Shown here: positions 1-11,624 of the stretch, one piece after another
Position numbering within the stretch: position 1 is the stretch's first letter
Layout of the letters: each line of letters opens with the position of its first letter
Assembly (NCBI GenBank): GCA_035476855.1
Contig: DATILC010000168.1
Location: forward strand, 4,829 to 68,828
Source: Solimonas_A sp035476855
Lineage (GTDB): Bacteria > Pseudomonadota > Gammaproteobacteria > Nevskiales > Nevskiaceae
DNA: 64,000 bases
Direction of reading: 5' to 3'
Made by a program: the position numbers and the translations under genes
The notes under the pieces: model-generated
The model's input: the letters and a program-made list of their open reading frames with translations, nothing else
What the model was told of the DNA's origin: nothing
Database searches by the model: none

Positions 1-214
1 TGTCAGAAACGTCAGGACGGGCCAGTGCCGGATCCCGGCGGGTCTGCCATTTTTCTTTATCGGCTATTGCTTGCGTCCTCCCCTGGGGCAGGACCGGTCG
101 CCCGATATTACTCCTGCGGGAGCGCATGGGAAGAGTCGGAAAGGGACGAGCGTAGTGGCAGTTTGTGCCGGTGTCGCTGGGGGAAATGCTGGGGACAGCC
201 AGAGAGGAACAGCG

Positions 215-331
215 GTGACGCCATCCATGGCGGGACTTCTGCTCGCCCATCTACCCCCGGCCCGCGTTGGGCTTACCTCGGAGCGACATCGAGTCGCTCC
301 TCGCCAGGGCCCAACGCTCCATGGCCGGGCG
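215..331. repeat. Palindromic dispersed repeat, full copy A
   Basis: The unit begins GTGACGCCATCCATGGC and ends TCCATGGCCGGGCG. Between these is a two-step hairpin. The outer stem is GCGTTGGGC (264-272) with GCCCAACGC (309-317). The inner stem is GGAGCGAC (280-287) with GTCGCTCC (293-300), around the loop ATCGA. The unpaired strands TTACCTC and TCGCCAGG form a fixed internal loop. A second full copy at 53089-53205 keeps the architecture but changes both stems in a compensatory way. Confidence 0.8.
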
Positions 332-373
332 CGAGCCCCCGCAGGCAATGCCGTTTAGGCGTTGCGGCTGCAG

Positions 374-397
374 TGACGCCATCCATGGCCGGGCGCG
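374..397. repeat. Solo remnant of the palindromic repeat
   Basis: GTGACGCCATCCATGGCCGGGCG joins the left boundary of the repeat directly to its right boundary, without the hairpin. The short direct repeat TCCATGGC present at both ends of full copies makes deletion between them a simple explanation. Confidence 0.6.
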
Positions 398-406
398 TCC
401 AGCCGC

Positions 407-429
407 AAGCAATGCCATTTAGGCATTGC

Positions 430-431
<2 letters not shown>
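407..431 (-). terminator. Hairpin at the 3' end of recQ
   Basis: AAGCAATGCC-ATTTA-GGCATTGCTT is a perfect 10-bp stem with a 5-nt loop that overlaps the recQ stop codon. A related stem, CAATGCC-GTTTA-GGCGTTG, lies at about 346-364. There is no strong T-run, so it may be a 3' stabilising hairpin or part of the repeat family rather than a classical terminator. Confidence 0.45.
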
Positions 432-2289
<1,858 letters not shown>

Positions 2290-2362
2290 GGCGCAGGATG
2301 CTAGGCAAGCCGTGGGGACGCTTCAACGTGATGGGGTCATCACGTCGGGCCAAAAACTATTT

Positions 2363-2445
2363 GCCACGGACTGACACGGATACACACGGAAAACGCTCAA
2401 AGCCGCGAGGTTTTTCAATCCGTGTTATCCGTGTAAATCCGTGGC
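2363..2445. repeat. Palindromic intergenic repeat between lysS and recQ
   Basis: The arms GCCACGGACTGACACGGAT and ATCCGTGTAAATCCGTGGC form a long imperfect inverted repeat built from iterated CACGGAT units. Repeats of this wording are widespread in bacterial intergenic DNA. Its position after the lysS stop and before the recQ start would let it attenuate read-through. Confidence 0.7.
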
Positions 2446-2461
2446 TAAAAAGCTGTTGTCT

Positions 2462-3967
<1,506 letters not shown>

Positions 3968-3970
3968 GGC

Positions 3971-5066
3971 TCAGAGCCCCTGCTTGAGGCTGGCTTCAAT
4001 AAAGGGATCGAGGTTGCCGTCGAGGACCTTCTGCGTGTCGGCGATTTCCACGCCGGTGCGCAGGTCCTTGATGCGCGACTGGTCGAGCACGTAGGAGCGG
4101 ATCTGGCTGCCCCACTCGATGTCGCTCTTGGAGTCCTCGACCTTCTGCTTCTCGGTGTTGCGCTTCTGCAGCTCGGCGTCGTACAGCTTGGCCGCCAGCA
4201 TCTTCATCGCACGGTCGCGGTTGGCATGCTGCGAGCGCTGGGTCTGGCAGGCCACGACGATCCCGGAGGGAACGTGCTTGATGCGGATCGCCGACTCGGT
4301 CTTGTTGACGTGCTGGCCGCCGGCGCCGGAGGAGCGGAAGGTCGCCACTTCCAGGTCGGCCGGGTTGATGTCGATCTTGATGTTGTCGTCGACTTCCGGC
4401 GAGACGAACACGCCGGCGAACGAGGTATGGCGGCGGTTGCCCGAGTCGAACGGCGACTTGCGCACCAGGCGGTGCACGCCGGTTTCGGTGCGCAGCCAGC
4501 CGTAGGCATAGGGCCCCTCGATGAACAGACTCGCCGACTTGATGCCGGCGACTTCGCCATCGGAACGCTCCAGCAACTCGACCTTGAAGCCCTTGCCCTC
4601 GGCCCAGCGGCAGTACATGCGCAGCAGGATCTCGCCCCAGTCCTGGGCCTCGGTGCCGCCGGCACCGGCCTGCAGTTCGACGTAGGCGTTGGCGGTGTCC
4701 ATCTCGCCGCTGAACATGCGGCGGAACTCCATGTCGTCGGCCAGCTTGCCGAGCTTGATCACGTCGCGCTCGACCTCGGCGACAGTGGCGGCATCGTTCT
4801 CCGCCTCGGCCATCTCCAGCAGGTCGCCGGCGTCGTTGAGGCCGTTGCTGGCGCGATCGATTGACTCGATCACGTCCTGCAGGGCGGCGCGCTCACGCCC
4901 CAGGCTCTGGGCGTACTCCGGCTTGGTCCAGACCTCCCCGCCCTCGAGCTCGCCGTTGACCTCGGCCAGCCGGTCCTTCTTGTTATCGTAGTCAAAGATA
5001 GCCCCGGAGCGCGTCGAAACGCACTCGCAGGGCTGTGATCTCACTCTTGATCTGCTGGATTTCCAT
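3971..5066 (-). CDS. prfB: Peptide chain release factor 2, made by +1 programmed frameshift
   Basis: Recognises UAA and UGA stop codons and triggers peptide release. Translation starts at the ATG at 5066 (MEIQQIKSEITALR...) and meets an in-frame TGA (4994-4992) after codon 24. The context CGGGGCTATCTTTGAC matches the conserved RF2 shift site, a Shine-Dalgarno-like GGGG followed by CTT-TGA-C. Shifting one base gives the continuous 364-residue protein. SPF (stop-codon recognition) occurs in RKSPFDSGNRRH, and GGQ (peptidyl-tRNA hydrolysis) in GAGGQHVNKTESA. The shift gives autoregulation: scarce RF2 increases frameshifting. lysS follows directly. Confidence 0.96.
4991..5004 (-). promoter_or_regulatory. 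prfB programmed +1 frameshift site
   Basis: On the minus strand the sequence reads GGGGCTATCTTTGAC. CTT pairs with the P-site tRNA-Leu, slips one base onto TTT, and TGA is bypassed to read GAC. Wording and position (codon 25) match the classical RF2 recoding signal. Confidence 0.93.
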
Positions 5067-5270
5067 CGCTTGGCCAGAAAATGCGCAGCGCCGATGGCGC
5101 CGGAAAGGCCGCGGATTATAGCGGGAGCGTCACCGACTCGGTTGTCGGGCGCCGTCATCGCATGCTAGAAATCGCCGCGCACGCAGCTCCGCCTATCATC
5201 CCGGCGGAAGCCGCTGTTATATTTGGCGAAGAACACGGTCCCGCCAGGGAAAAAACACAGGGGAGTAAGC

Positions 5271-6776
5271 ATGAAACGTCGGTCCGGTCTTTTTGCATTG
5301 ATGCTGGCGCTGGGCATGGCCGCGCCGGCCCAGGCCCAGGACGAAGCCGCCGCCGCAAACGCTGCGCCGGTCGAAGAAACCGCTCCCGCCGAAGCGGCGC
5401 CGGCTGAGGCAGCCCCGGCTGACGCCGCTGCCACCGAGGCCCCGGCCGAGGAAGCTGCCGCGGCAGAAGCACCGCCGGCCGAGGAAGCCGCCCCCGTCGA
5501 GGAAGCTGCACCGGTCGAAGAGGCCGCTGCCGAAGCCCCGGCTGACGATTACGCCGCCGAAGACGACGGCTCGGGCGAAGAAGAGCAGGAAGCCGACGGC
5601 GTCGCTGCACTCAAGCACCGCTCCTGGTACGTCTCTCCGGTGTTCTCCTACATCATGGCCGACGATGACCGCGGCACCGACGACGGCTTCGGTGGCGCGA
5701 TCTCCCTCGGCAAGAAGGTCACCGACGGCCTGGGCCTGGAACTGATCGGCGTCTATGGCCAGATGGATGCCGAATCCGGCAGCCAGACCGCCGAGATCAA
5801 GGGCGTCGGCCTTGGCGCGATGATCTCCTTCTTCAACGCCTGGCCGAACTTCTACACCCGCATGAACCTCATGTACGGTGCGGCCTCCGACCACCCGGGT
5901 CCGATCCCCGAGTACAAGACCACCCTGTTCGACGTGGGCCTCGGCTACCTGTTCCCGCTCAGCAAGAAGGTGCTGCTGCGCGCCGAAGCCCTGTACCGCG
6001 TCGACGCCCATGGTCGCGACCTGGCCGGCACCACGCCGGACAAGAACCAGGACTTCTATGACGGCGTGTTCAACATCGGCGTCGTGATCCCGCTGGGCCA
6101 CGAGAAGATGGCCGAGCCGGAACCGCCGGCCGTGGTCGAACCGGTCTGCCCGCCGGCTCCGGAAGGCGCTGCGGTGGACGACAAGGGCTGCATGCTCGAT
6201 GCCGATGGCGACGGCGTGGCCGACAACCTCGACCAGTGCCCCGAGACCCCGGCTGGTGCCCAGGTCAACGACAAGGGCTGCCCGACCGACGCCGATGGCG
6301 ATGGCGTGCCGGATGACGTCGACGAGTGCCCGCGCACCCCGGCCGGCGCCAAGGTCCTGGCCAATGGCTGCGCCCTGACCGGCGACTGCCGCACGCCGCG
6401 TCCTGGCGAGCAGGTCGACGAGAACGGCTGCGCTGCCAACAAGTTCGTGCTGAAGGGCGTGAAGTTCGAGTTCGACTCGGATCGCCTGACCGAGGAAGCC
6501 AAGACCATCCTGGTCGACGTCGCCGGCACCCTGAAGGGCTACCCGGACATCAAGGTCGAGCTGGAAGGCCACACCGACAACGTCGGCACCGACGCCTACA
6601 ACCTCGGCCTGTCCGAGCGTCGCGCCAACGCGGTCAAGACCTTCCTGTCCGGCCAGGACGTGGTCGCCGACCGCATGGCCCCGGTGGGCTACGGCGAGAC
6701 CCAGCCGATCGACACCAACGACACCGAAGCCGGCCGCGAGAACAATCGCCGCGTAGAGCTGAAGGTCGTGGAATAG
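5271..6776 (+). CDS. OmpA-family outer membrane protein with TSP3 repeats
   Basis: A structural outer-membrane protein that tethers the membrane to peptidoglycan. The chosen ATG follows GGGGAG at good spacing and opens a signal peptide (about 1-22, ending AQAQ). An unusually long Ala/Glu/Pro-rich linker (about 24-115) precedes an eight-strand barrel (about 115-270). Calcium-binding thrombospondin type 3 repeats follow (DADGDGVADNLDQCP, DADGDGVPDDVDECP). The C-terminal OmpA domain (about 395-500) has the peptidoglycan-binding pattern GHTDNVGTDAYNLGLSERRA. The mature N-terminus is highly acidic and repetitive. The gene is monocistronic, with a strong terminator after it. An upstream ATG at 5223 would spoil the signal peptide and is rejected. 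Confidence 0.93.
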   Translation: MKRRSGLFALMLALGMAAPAQAQDEAAAANAAPVEETAPAEAAPAEAAPADAAATEAPAEEAAAAEAPPAEEAAPVEEAAPVEEAAAEAPADDYAAEDDGSGEEEQEADGVAALKHRSWYVSPVFSYIMADDDRGTDDGFGGAISLGKKVTDGLGLELIGVYGQMDAESGSQTAEIKGVGLGAMISFFNAWPNFYTRMNLMYGAASDHPGPIPEYKTTLFDVGLGYLFPLSKKVLLRAEALYRVDAHGRDLAGTTPDKNQDFYDGVFNIGVVIPLGHEKMAEPEPPAVVEPVCPPAPEGAAVDDKGCMLDADGDGVADNLDQCPETPAGAQVNDKGCPTDADGDGVPDDVDECPRTPAGAKVLANGCALTGDCRTPRPGEQVDENGCAANKFVLKGVKFEFDSDRLTEEAKTILVDVAGTLKGYPDIKVELEGHTDNVGTDAYNLGLSERRANAVKTFLSGQDVVADRMAPVGYGETQPIDTNDTEAGRENNRRVELKVVE

Positions 6777-6795
6777 TGGTTTGAAGCTTTGAACG

Positions 6796-6822
6796 AACCC
6801 CGCCTACTCGGCGGGGTTTTTT
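6796..6822 (+). terminator. Rho-independent terminator of the ompA-like gene
   Basis: AACCCCGCC-TACTC-GGCGGGGTT is a perfect 9-bp stem followed by a T-run, 20 bases after the stop codon. Confidence 0.93.
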
Positions 6823-6841
6823 CTTGGGCAGGGATTCTTGC

Positions 6842-6913
6842 GTGGGAGCGGATTTAGCCGCGATACGGAGGCCCACGGATCAACCGGCCCATCGCGGCTG
6901 AAGCCGCTCCCAC
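6842..6913. repeat. REP-like palindromic repeat
   Basis: GTGGGAGCGGATTTAGCCGCGAT at the left is the near-perfect inverse of ATCGCGGCTGAAGCCGCTCCCAC at the right. The wording is that of the REP/BIME-type repeats common in Pseudomonas and Xanthomonadaceae. It lies between the convergent 3' ends of the ompA-like gene and the flavoprotein gene. Confidence 0.8.
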
Positions 6914-6921
6914 AAGGGGAC

Positions 6922-8103
6922 TCAGACCGCCTTCCCTGCCGCGACTCCCGACGCCCAAGCCCACTGGAAGTTGAAGCCCCCCAGCCACCCGGTCACATCC
7001 ACCACCTCGCCCACGAAATACAGCCCCGGCACCCGCTTCGACTCCATCGTCGCCGACGACAACTCGTTCGTATCCACCCCGCCCAGCGTCACCTCGGCCG
7101 TGCGATAGCCCTCGGTCCCGGAAGCCGTGACCGGCCAGTCGGCCAACTGCGCCGCCAGCTCCTTCAGTTCCTGCGGCCGGTATTGGCGCATCAGCTTGCT
7201 GCCCAGCCACTCCTCGCAAAGCCGCTGCGCGAAACGCTTTGGCAGCGCCTCCCCCAGCACCGTGCGGAACTCGGCGGCCGGCCGTGCCTGCTGCTGCTCC
7301 TGCAGCCAGACCAGGGCCTCGCGGTCCGGCAACAGGTCCAGGCGCAGTTCGTCGCCGGGCTGCCAGTAGTTGGAGATCTGCAGGATCGAGGGGCCGCTGA
7401 GGCCGCGGTGGGTGACCAGCAGCTGGTTGCGGAAGGCCTGGCCGTTGGCGCGGGCCTCGACCGGCAGCGACAGGCCGCTGAGGTCCTGGTATTGCTCCTG
7501 CGGACGGCCGCTCAGCGTCAGCGGCACCAGGCCGGCCCGGGTCGGCAGGACCTTGTGGCCGAACTGCCGCGCCAGCTGGTAGCCGAAGCCGCTGGCGCCC
7601 ATGCTCGGGATCGACAGGCCGCCGGTGGCCACGACCAGCTTCGCCGCGCTGAACGTGCCGCGCGCGGTATGCACCGCGAAGCCCGCGGCTGGCTGGTCCA
7701 CCCGATCCACCGCGCAGTCCGCCTCGATCCGCACCTGCGCCGCCGTGCACTCGTCCAGCAGCATGCGGACAATCAGCTTCGACGAGTCGTCGCAGAACAG
7801 CTGGCCCAGCTCCTTCTCGTGGTAGGCGATGCCGTGTCGCTCGACCAGGGCGATGAAGTCGGCCGGGGTGTAGCGCGCCAGCGCCGACTTGCAGAAATGC
7901 GGGTTGGCGGAAAGGAAGTTCTGCGGGCCGGCATGGATATTCGTGAAATTGCAGCGCCCGCCGCCGGACATCAGGATCTTCTTGCCGACCTTGTTGGCAT
8001 GCTCGATCACCAGCACGCGACGGCCGCGCTGGCCGGCGGTCAGCGCGCACATCAGGCCGGCGGCGCCGGCACCGAGGACGATCAGGTCGTAGTCCGGGCT
8101 CAT
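6922..8103 (-). CDS. YhiN/HI0933-type FAD-dependent oxidoreductase
   Basis: A flavoprotein of the HI0933/BaiN family, cytoplasmic and 393 residues long. The N-terminal Rossmann motif DLIVLGAGAAGLMCAL (about 6-21) binds the FAD ADP moiety. The family hallmark GGGRCNFTN follows near residue 50, and the C-terminal FAD segment GLYFVGEVVDVTGWLGGFNFQWAW is present. The physiological substrate of YhiN proteins is not established, so no reaction is assigned. It is divergent from the pseudouridine synthase gene, with 62 bases between them. Confidence 0.9.
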   Translation of the reverse strand: MSPDYDLIVLGAGAAGLMCALTAGQRGRRVLVIEHANKVGKKILMSGGGRCNFTNIHAGPQNFLSANPHFCKSALARYTPADFIALVERHGIAYHEKELGQLFCDDSSKLIVRMLLDECTAAQVRIEADCAVDRVDQPAAGFAVHTARGTFSAAKLVVATGGLSIPSMGASGFGYQLARQFGHKVLPTRAGLVPLTLSGRPQEQYQDLSGLSLPVEARANGQAFRNQLLVTHRGLSGPSILQISNYWQPGDELRLDLLPDREALVWLQEQQQARPAAEFRTVLGEALPKRFAQRLCEEWLGSKLMRQYRPQELKELAAQLADWPVTASGTEGYRTAEVTLGGVDTNELSSATMESKRVPGLYFVGEVVDVTGWLGGFNFQWAWASGVAAGKAV

Positions 8104-8165
8104 AGGGCGCGCAGTTTCAGGGCAAGCGGCGCCGGGCGCCAGTCCCCGCCGTTAAACTGCGCCCC

Positions 8166-8864
8166 ATGCGACTCAACAAGTACATCAGCGAGACCGGCGT
8201 CTGCTCGCGCCGCGCGGCCGACAGCTGGATCGAGGCCGGCCGGGTGCAGGTCAACGGCCAGGTGGCCGTGCTGGGCACCCAGGTCAACGAGGGCGACGAG
8301 GTGCTGGTCGACGGCCAGCCGGTGGGCCGGCGCCAGCAACAGCATGTCTACATCGCGCTGAACAAGCCGCCGGGCATCACCTGCACCACCGAGCAGCACA
8401 TCCGCGGCAACATCGTCGACTACATCCACCACAAGGAACGCATCTTCCCGATCGGTCGCCTCGACAAGGATTCCGACGGCCTGATCCTGCTGACCAGCAA
8501 CGGCGACATCGTCAATGAGATCCTGCGCTCCGAGAACAACCACGAGAAGGAATACGTGGTCACGGTCGACCAGTGGGTCACCGACGATTTCGTCCAGGGC
8601 ATGGCCGGCGGCGTACCGATCCTCGACACCCTGACCCAGCCCTGCCGGGTCTGGCGTACCGCGCCGCGGACCTTCCACATCGTCCTGACCCAGGGCCTCA
8701 ACCGCCAGATCCGCCGCATGTGCGACCACTTCAGCTACGAAGTACGGCGCCTGCAGCGCATCCGCATCATCAACGTCGAACTCGGCGAACTGCGGCCCGG
8801 CCAGTGGCGCGACCTGACTCCGGCCGAGCTGCAGCAACTGCTGCCGCAGCGCGAACACTGGTAA
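8166..8864 (+). CDS. 23S rRNA pseudouridine synthase, RluF-like
   Basis: Isomerises a uridine to pseudouridine in 23S rRNA (position 2604 for RluF). The 232 residues begin with an S4 RNA-binding domain (RLNKYISETGVCSRRAADSWIEAGRVQVNG, about 2-31). The RsuA-family catalytic domain follows, with the active-site Asp in IGRLDKDSDGLILLTSNGD (about 98-116). RluF itself is usually longer, so this is a compact form; the RluB/RluE/RsuA branches are alternatives. It is followed 28 bases later by an SDR gene on the same strand. Confidence 0.87.
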   Translation: MRLNKYISETGVCSRRAADSWIEAGRVQVNGQVAVLGTQVNEGDEVLVDGQPVGRRQQQHVYIALNKPPGITCTTEQHIRGNIVDYIHHKERIFPIGRLDKDSDGLILLTSNGDIVNEILRSENNHEKEYVVTVDQWVTDDFVQGMAGGVPILDTLTQPCRVWRTAPRTFHIVLTQGLNRQIRRMCDHFSYEVRRLQRIRIINVELGELRPGQWRDLTPAELQQLLPQREHW

Positions 8865-8892
8865 GCCCTTCCCTCCCGAAACCAAACGCCCC

Positions 8893-9684
8893 ATGGAAAA
8901 GAACTCCCGCACCGCCCTGGTCACCGGCGCCTCCGCCGGCATCGGCGCCTGTTTCGCCCGCCACCTCGCAGCCGAGGGCTACGCGCTGGTGCTGGTGGCA
9001 CGCCGTGCCGAGCGCCTGCAGGAGCTGGCGCAGGAGCTGCGTGCGACGCATGGCGTGCGTTGCGAGGTGATCACCGCCGACCTCAACGACGCCGGCGCAC
9101 CGCGCGCCATCGTCGAGGCGGTGCAGCGCCGTGGCCTGTCGGTGGATTTCCTGGTCAACAATGCCGGCCTGTCCGGCAAGGACCGCTTCGCCGATACCCC
9201 CTGGGAAGCACTGGCCGGCGAGATCCAGCTGATGGTCACCGCCGTCACCGAGTTGGCGCACCGCGTGCTGCCGGGCATGCAGGAGCGCGGCTGGGGCCGC
9301 ATCCTCAACCTGTCCTCGATCGCCGCCTTCGCACCGCCCGGGGCCAGCCTGCTTTACACCGGCATCAAAAGCTATGTGCTGAACATGTCGCAGGCGCTGG
9401 ACATGGAACTGAAGCCGCAGGGCATCCACGTCACCGCGCTGTGCCCCGGCTTCACCCACAGCGAGTTCCACGACGTGATGGGCACGCGCGATGTCGCCAA
9501 CAAGCTGCCGCGGCTGCTGTGGCAGGAGCCCGAGGCCGTGGTGCGCGAAGGTTATGAGGCGGTGATGAAGGGCCGGCCGGTCTGCGTGCCGGGCACCGTC
9601 AACAAGCTGCTCGCCGCCGGCATGCGGCCGATTCCCGAGTCGCTGCGCTACCAGATCGGCCGGATCGCTAACCCCTTCAAGTAA
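8893..9684 (+). CDS. SDR-family NAD(P)-dependent oxidoreductase
   Basis: A classical short-chain dehydrogenase of 263 residues. It has the cofactor motif TGASAGIGA (about 11-19), NNAG (about 88-91), an active-site Ser in NLSSIAAFAPPG and Tyr-x-x-x-Lys as YTGIK (about 156-160). The C-terminus ends in a basic stretch. The substrate is not predictable; relatives of this subgroup act on carbonyls of lipids or small ketones. It is probably cotranscribed with the upstream pseudouridine synthase gene. The TetR gene downstream has its own promoter. Confidence 0.85.
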   Translation: MEKNSRTALVTGASAGIGACFARHLAAEGYALVLVARRAERLQELAQELRATHGVRCEVITADLNDAGAPRAIVEAVQRRGLSVDFLVNNAGLSGKDRFADTPWEALAGEIQLMVTAVTELAHRVLPGMQERGWGRILNLSSIAAFAPPGASLLYTGIKSYVLNMSQALDMELKPQGIHVTALCPGFTHSEFHDVMGTRDVANKLPRLLWQEPEAVVREGYEAVMKGRPVCVPGTVNKLLAAGMRPIPESLRYQIGRIANPFK

Positions 9685-9763
9685 AACGCGGCGGGCGCAC
9701 CGCTGCAGCAGGCCATCGCCCGCGCGGAAAAGGACTGATCGCCCACTCCGGGCACAGGCCGGC

Positions 9764-9792
9764 TTGCAGTCATTCATACGCAAGCGTATAAA
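9764..9792 (+). promoter_or_regulatory. Promoter of the tetR gene at 9801
   Basis: TTGCAG (9764-9769), a 17-bp spacer and TATAAA (9787-9792) form a strong sigma-70 type promoter. Transcription would start close to the GTG at 9801, giving a nearly leaderless mRNA. Confidence 0.65.
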
Positions 9793-9814
9793 TTTCCTAC
9801 GTGAACGTAGGAAA
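9776..9814. promoter_or_regulatory. Two operator-like palindromes over the tetR promoter
   Basis: ATACGC-AA-GCGTAT (9776-9789) lies in the -35/-10 spacer and runs into the -10 box. TTTCCTACG-TGAA-CGTAGGAAA (9793-9814) covers the expected transcription start and the GTG codon. Both are perfect, suggesting autorepression by the encoded TetR protein or control by a second regulator. Confidence 0.65.
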
Positions 9815-10436
9815 AGCCAGGAACCATCGCAGTCGAGCCGCCCATCTGGGGCCGGAACGGCGGCGCCCGCAGATTCTCGATGCCGCGCTGAAGCTGGCAG
9901 CCGGACCGGGCCTGCACACCGTGAACATGGAGTCCGTGGCGCAGGCCATCGGGGTTACCAAGCCCTCCGTCTACGCCTGCTTCAGTTCGCGCGAGGACCT
10001 GCTGGACGCCCTGCTGGCGCGCGAGGAGCAGCGCCTGTTTGCCGGCGTGATGGCGGCGCTGCCGGCAGAGCTGGACCTGCACGATCCGCAGCGGCTGATG
10101 ACCGAGGGTTTCCGAGCGCTGTTCCGCGTGGTCGAGCAGCACGCCGATTCCTGGCGGCTGGTACTGGCCGCCGAGAACGATCCCGCCGCCGGCGAACGCC
10201 ACCGCGAGGCGAGGCGCCTGGTGGCCCAGCGCGCCACCCTGCTCGGCGAAGCCTGGCTGCGCAGCCGCGGCGCCCGCGACATCGAGCGCCGCCTGCCGGT
10301 GCTGGTGCAGCTGTTCATGTCCAGCTGTGAGGGCATGGTGCGCGCCCTGCTTGCCGGCAGCGTGCCCGGCTGGAGCATCGACGACCTGGGCGCCTATGTC
10401 GGCCGCCTGCTGCTGTCTTCCTTCGAGGAAGCCTGA
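9801..10436 (+). CDS. TetR/AcrR-family transcriptional regulator
   Basis: A dimeric ligand-responsive repressor of 211 residues. The helix-turn-helix is seen in RRPQILDAALKLA followed by MESVAQAIGVTKPSVYACFSSREDLLDALL (about 23-73), and the rest is the variable ligand domain. The GTG start at 9801 sits inside a palindrome and just downstream of a good -10 box, so the message may be leaderless; no Shine-Dalgarno is visible. It precedes the MpaB-like oxygenase gene by 44 bases, so that gene is the likeliest target besides itself. Confidence 0.85.
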   Translation: MNVGKARNHRSRAAHLGPERRRPQILDAALKLAAGPGLHTVNMESVAQAIGVTKPSVYACFSSREDLLDALLAREEQRLFAGVMAALPAELDLHDPQRLMTEGFRALFRVVEQHADSWRLVLAAENDPAAGERHREARRLVAQRATLLGEAWLRSRGARDIERRLPVLVQLFMSSCEGMVRALLAGSVPGWSIDDLGAYVGRLLLSSFEEA

Positions 10437-10480
10437 GGCTTGCCTTCACATCTGTCTGCATCGCAAAGAGGAACCGAGTA

Positions 10481-11434
10481 ATGACTTCAAGCCGCCCATC
10501 GATCCGCCCCGTGCCGAAGCGTCCGCGCGAGGACTGGGGCCTGTTCGGGCCCGACTCGCCGACCTGGAAGGTCTGGAGCAGCCCGACCGCGCTGCTCGCC
10601 TTCCAGCGCTCCATCGTCGTCGAATCCTTCGATCCCTTCCTGGCCGCGGCCGTGCATGACCAGAACGGCGTGCGCTACAACGCCACGCGCCGCTTCGACC
10701 GCACCATCCAGTACTTCCTGACCGTGGCCTGCGGCGATTCGCGCGCCGCCATCGAGGCCTCGGAAATCCTGATGCGCGTGCACGCCAAGGCCACCGGCAC
10801 CGAGCCGATCAGCCAGCAGCCCTACAGCGCCAACGCACCGGAATCGCAGCTGTGGATCCACATCACCGGCTGGCAGTCGAACCTGCTGTGCTACGAGCGC
10901 TACGGCGGCGGCAAGCTCAGCGAGGCCGCAGAGAAGCAGTACTGGGCCGAGTGCGCGATCGCCGCCGAGTTGCAGACCTGCAAACCCTCCGACGTGCCGC
11001 GCTCGCGCGCCGAGGTACGCGAGTACTACGCGGCGATGCGTCCGCGGCTCTGCATCTCCGACCGCTCGCGCGCGCTGATCCGCTACTTCCTGCGCTCGCA
11101 GCGCAGCGTCGCCGGCACCGGCCTCTGGCTCGGCAGCCATGTGATGTCGACCGCAACCATCGCCACCATCCCGCGCTGGATGCGCCAGCTCGGCGACTTC
11201 GACCAGCCGGCCTGGCTCGACGCCGCCATCGTCGCCCCGGCACGCATGGCAGTGAAGCTCGCCGGGCAGCCGCTGGCGGCACGCACCACGCTGAGGATGA
11301 TGGCGCCTTCGGCGCTGCCGGTGATGGAACAGGTGATCCGCGGCGAAAAACCACTGCGCGATGAGATCCTGAGCCCGGCCGAGGCGCGGCAGCGCTACGG
11401 GCGTACGGACCTCGCCGCAGCGCACGCAGCGTAG
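10481..11434 (+). CDS. MpaB-family oxygenase (DUF2236)
   Basis: Belongs to the DUF2236 family, which includes the rubber oxygenase Lcp and fungal MpaB, haem-dependent oxygenases. The 317 residues begin with a short basic segment. The family core shows RFDRTIQYFLTVACGD and AKATGTEPISQQPYSANAPESQLWIHITGWQS, with conserved His and Tyr residues. There is no signal peptide, so it is probably cytoplasmic or membrane-associated. AGGA precedes the ATG. It is probably cotranscribed with the upstream tetR gene. The substrate is unknown; a hydrophobic compound is an inference from the family. Confidence 0.82.
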   Translation: MTSSRPSIRPVPKRPREDWGLFGPDSPTWKVWSSPTALLAFQRSIVVESFDPFLAAAVHDQNGVRYNATRRFDRTIQYFLTVACGDSRAAIEASEILMRVHAKATGTEPISQQPYSANAPESQLWIHITGWQSNLLCYERYGGGKLSEAAEKQYWAECAIAAELQTCKPSDVPRSRAEVREYYAAMRPRLCISDRSRALIRYFLRSQRSVAGTGLWLGSHVMSTATIATIPRWMRQLGDFDQPAWLDAAIVAPARMAVKLAGQPLAARTTLRMMAPSALPVMEQVIRGEKPLRDEILSPAEARQRYGRTDLAAAHAA

Positions 11435-11501
11435 TCATCAAGCCAACGAAAAAGGCTCTTCTCCGATTCGCGAGGACTGAATCCACGCCGTCTGAACCTT
11501 G

Positions 11502-11527
11502 CTCCCTCTCCCCGCGGGGAGAGGGAG
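11502..11527 (+). terminator. Hairpin after the MpaB-like gene
   Basis: CTCCCTCTCCCC-GC-GGGGAGAGGGAG is a perfect 12-bp stem 68 bases after the stop, followed by a weak T-stretch. The same wording occurs as a common intergenic palindrome in many genomes. Confidence 0.55.
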
Positions 11528-11574
11528 AGATTTCATAGCCGGGCAGCGGCACCCGCAAACCGGAGAAGAACCAC

Positions 11575-11602
11575 AAAAAAGGGCCGGGAAATCCCGGCCC
11601 TT
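11575..11602 (-). terminator. Terminator of the acyl-CoA dehydrogenase gene
   Basis: On the minus strand, AAGGGCCGGG-ATTT-CCCGGCCC is followed by six T residues, 22 bases after the stop codon. This is a strong intrinsic terminator for leftward transcription. Confidence 0.93.
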
Positions 11603-11624
11603 CTTGTCGTTGCTGCTTGCGGCT

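Larger units (their letters stand above)
1..429. other. Gene-free left edge with repeat DNA
   Basis: No convincing gene is visible in these 429 bases downstream of recQ. Open frames here are GC-driven and show no recognisable domain. The right half (about 215-431) consists of copies of a dispersed palindromic repeat, listed separately. I see nothing recognisable in 1-212. Confidence 0.6.

Noticed and set aside
5067..5158. Alternative N-terminal extension of RF2 read without frameshift
   Set aside because: The extension has no family sequence, while the ATG at 5066 plus the CTT-TGA-C shift site gives the canonical RF2 N-terminus.
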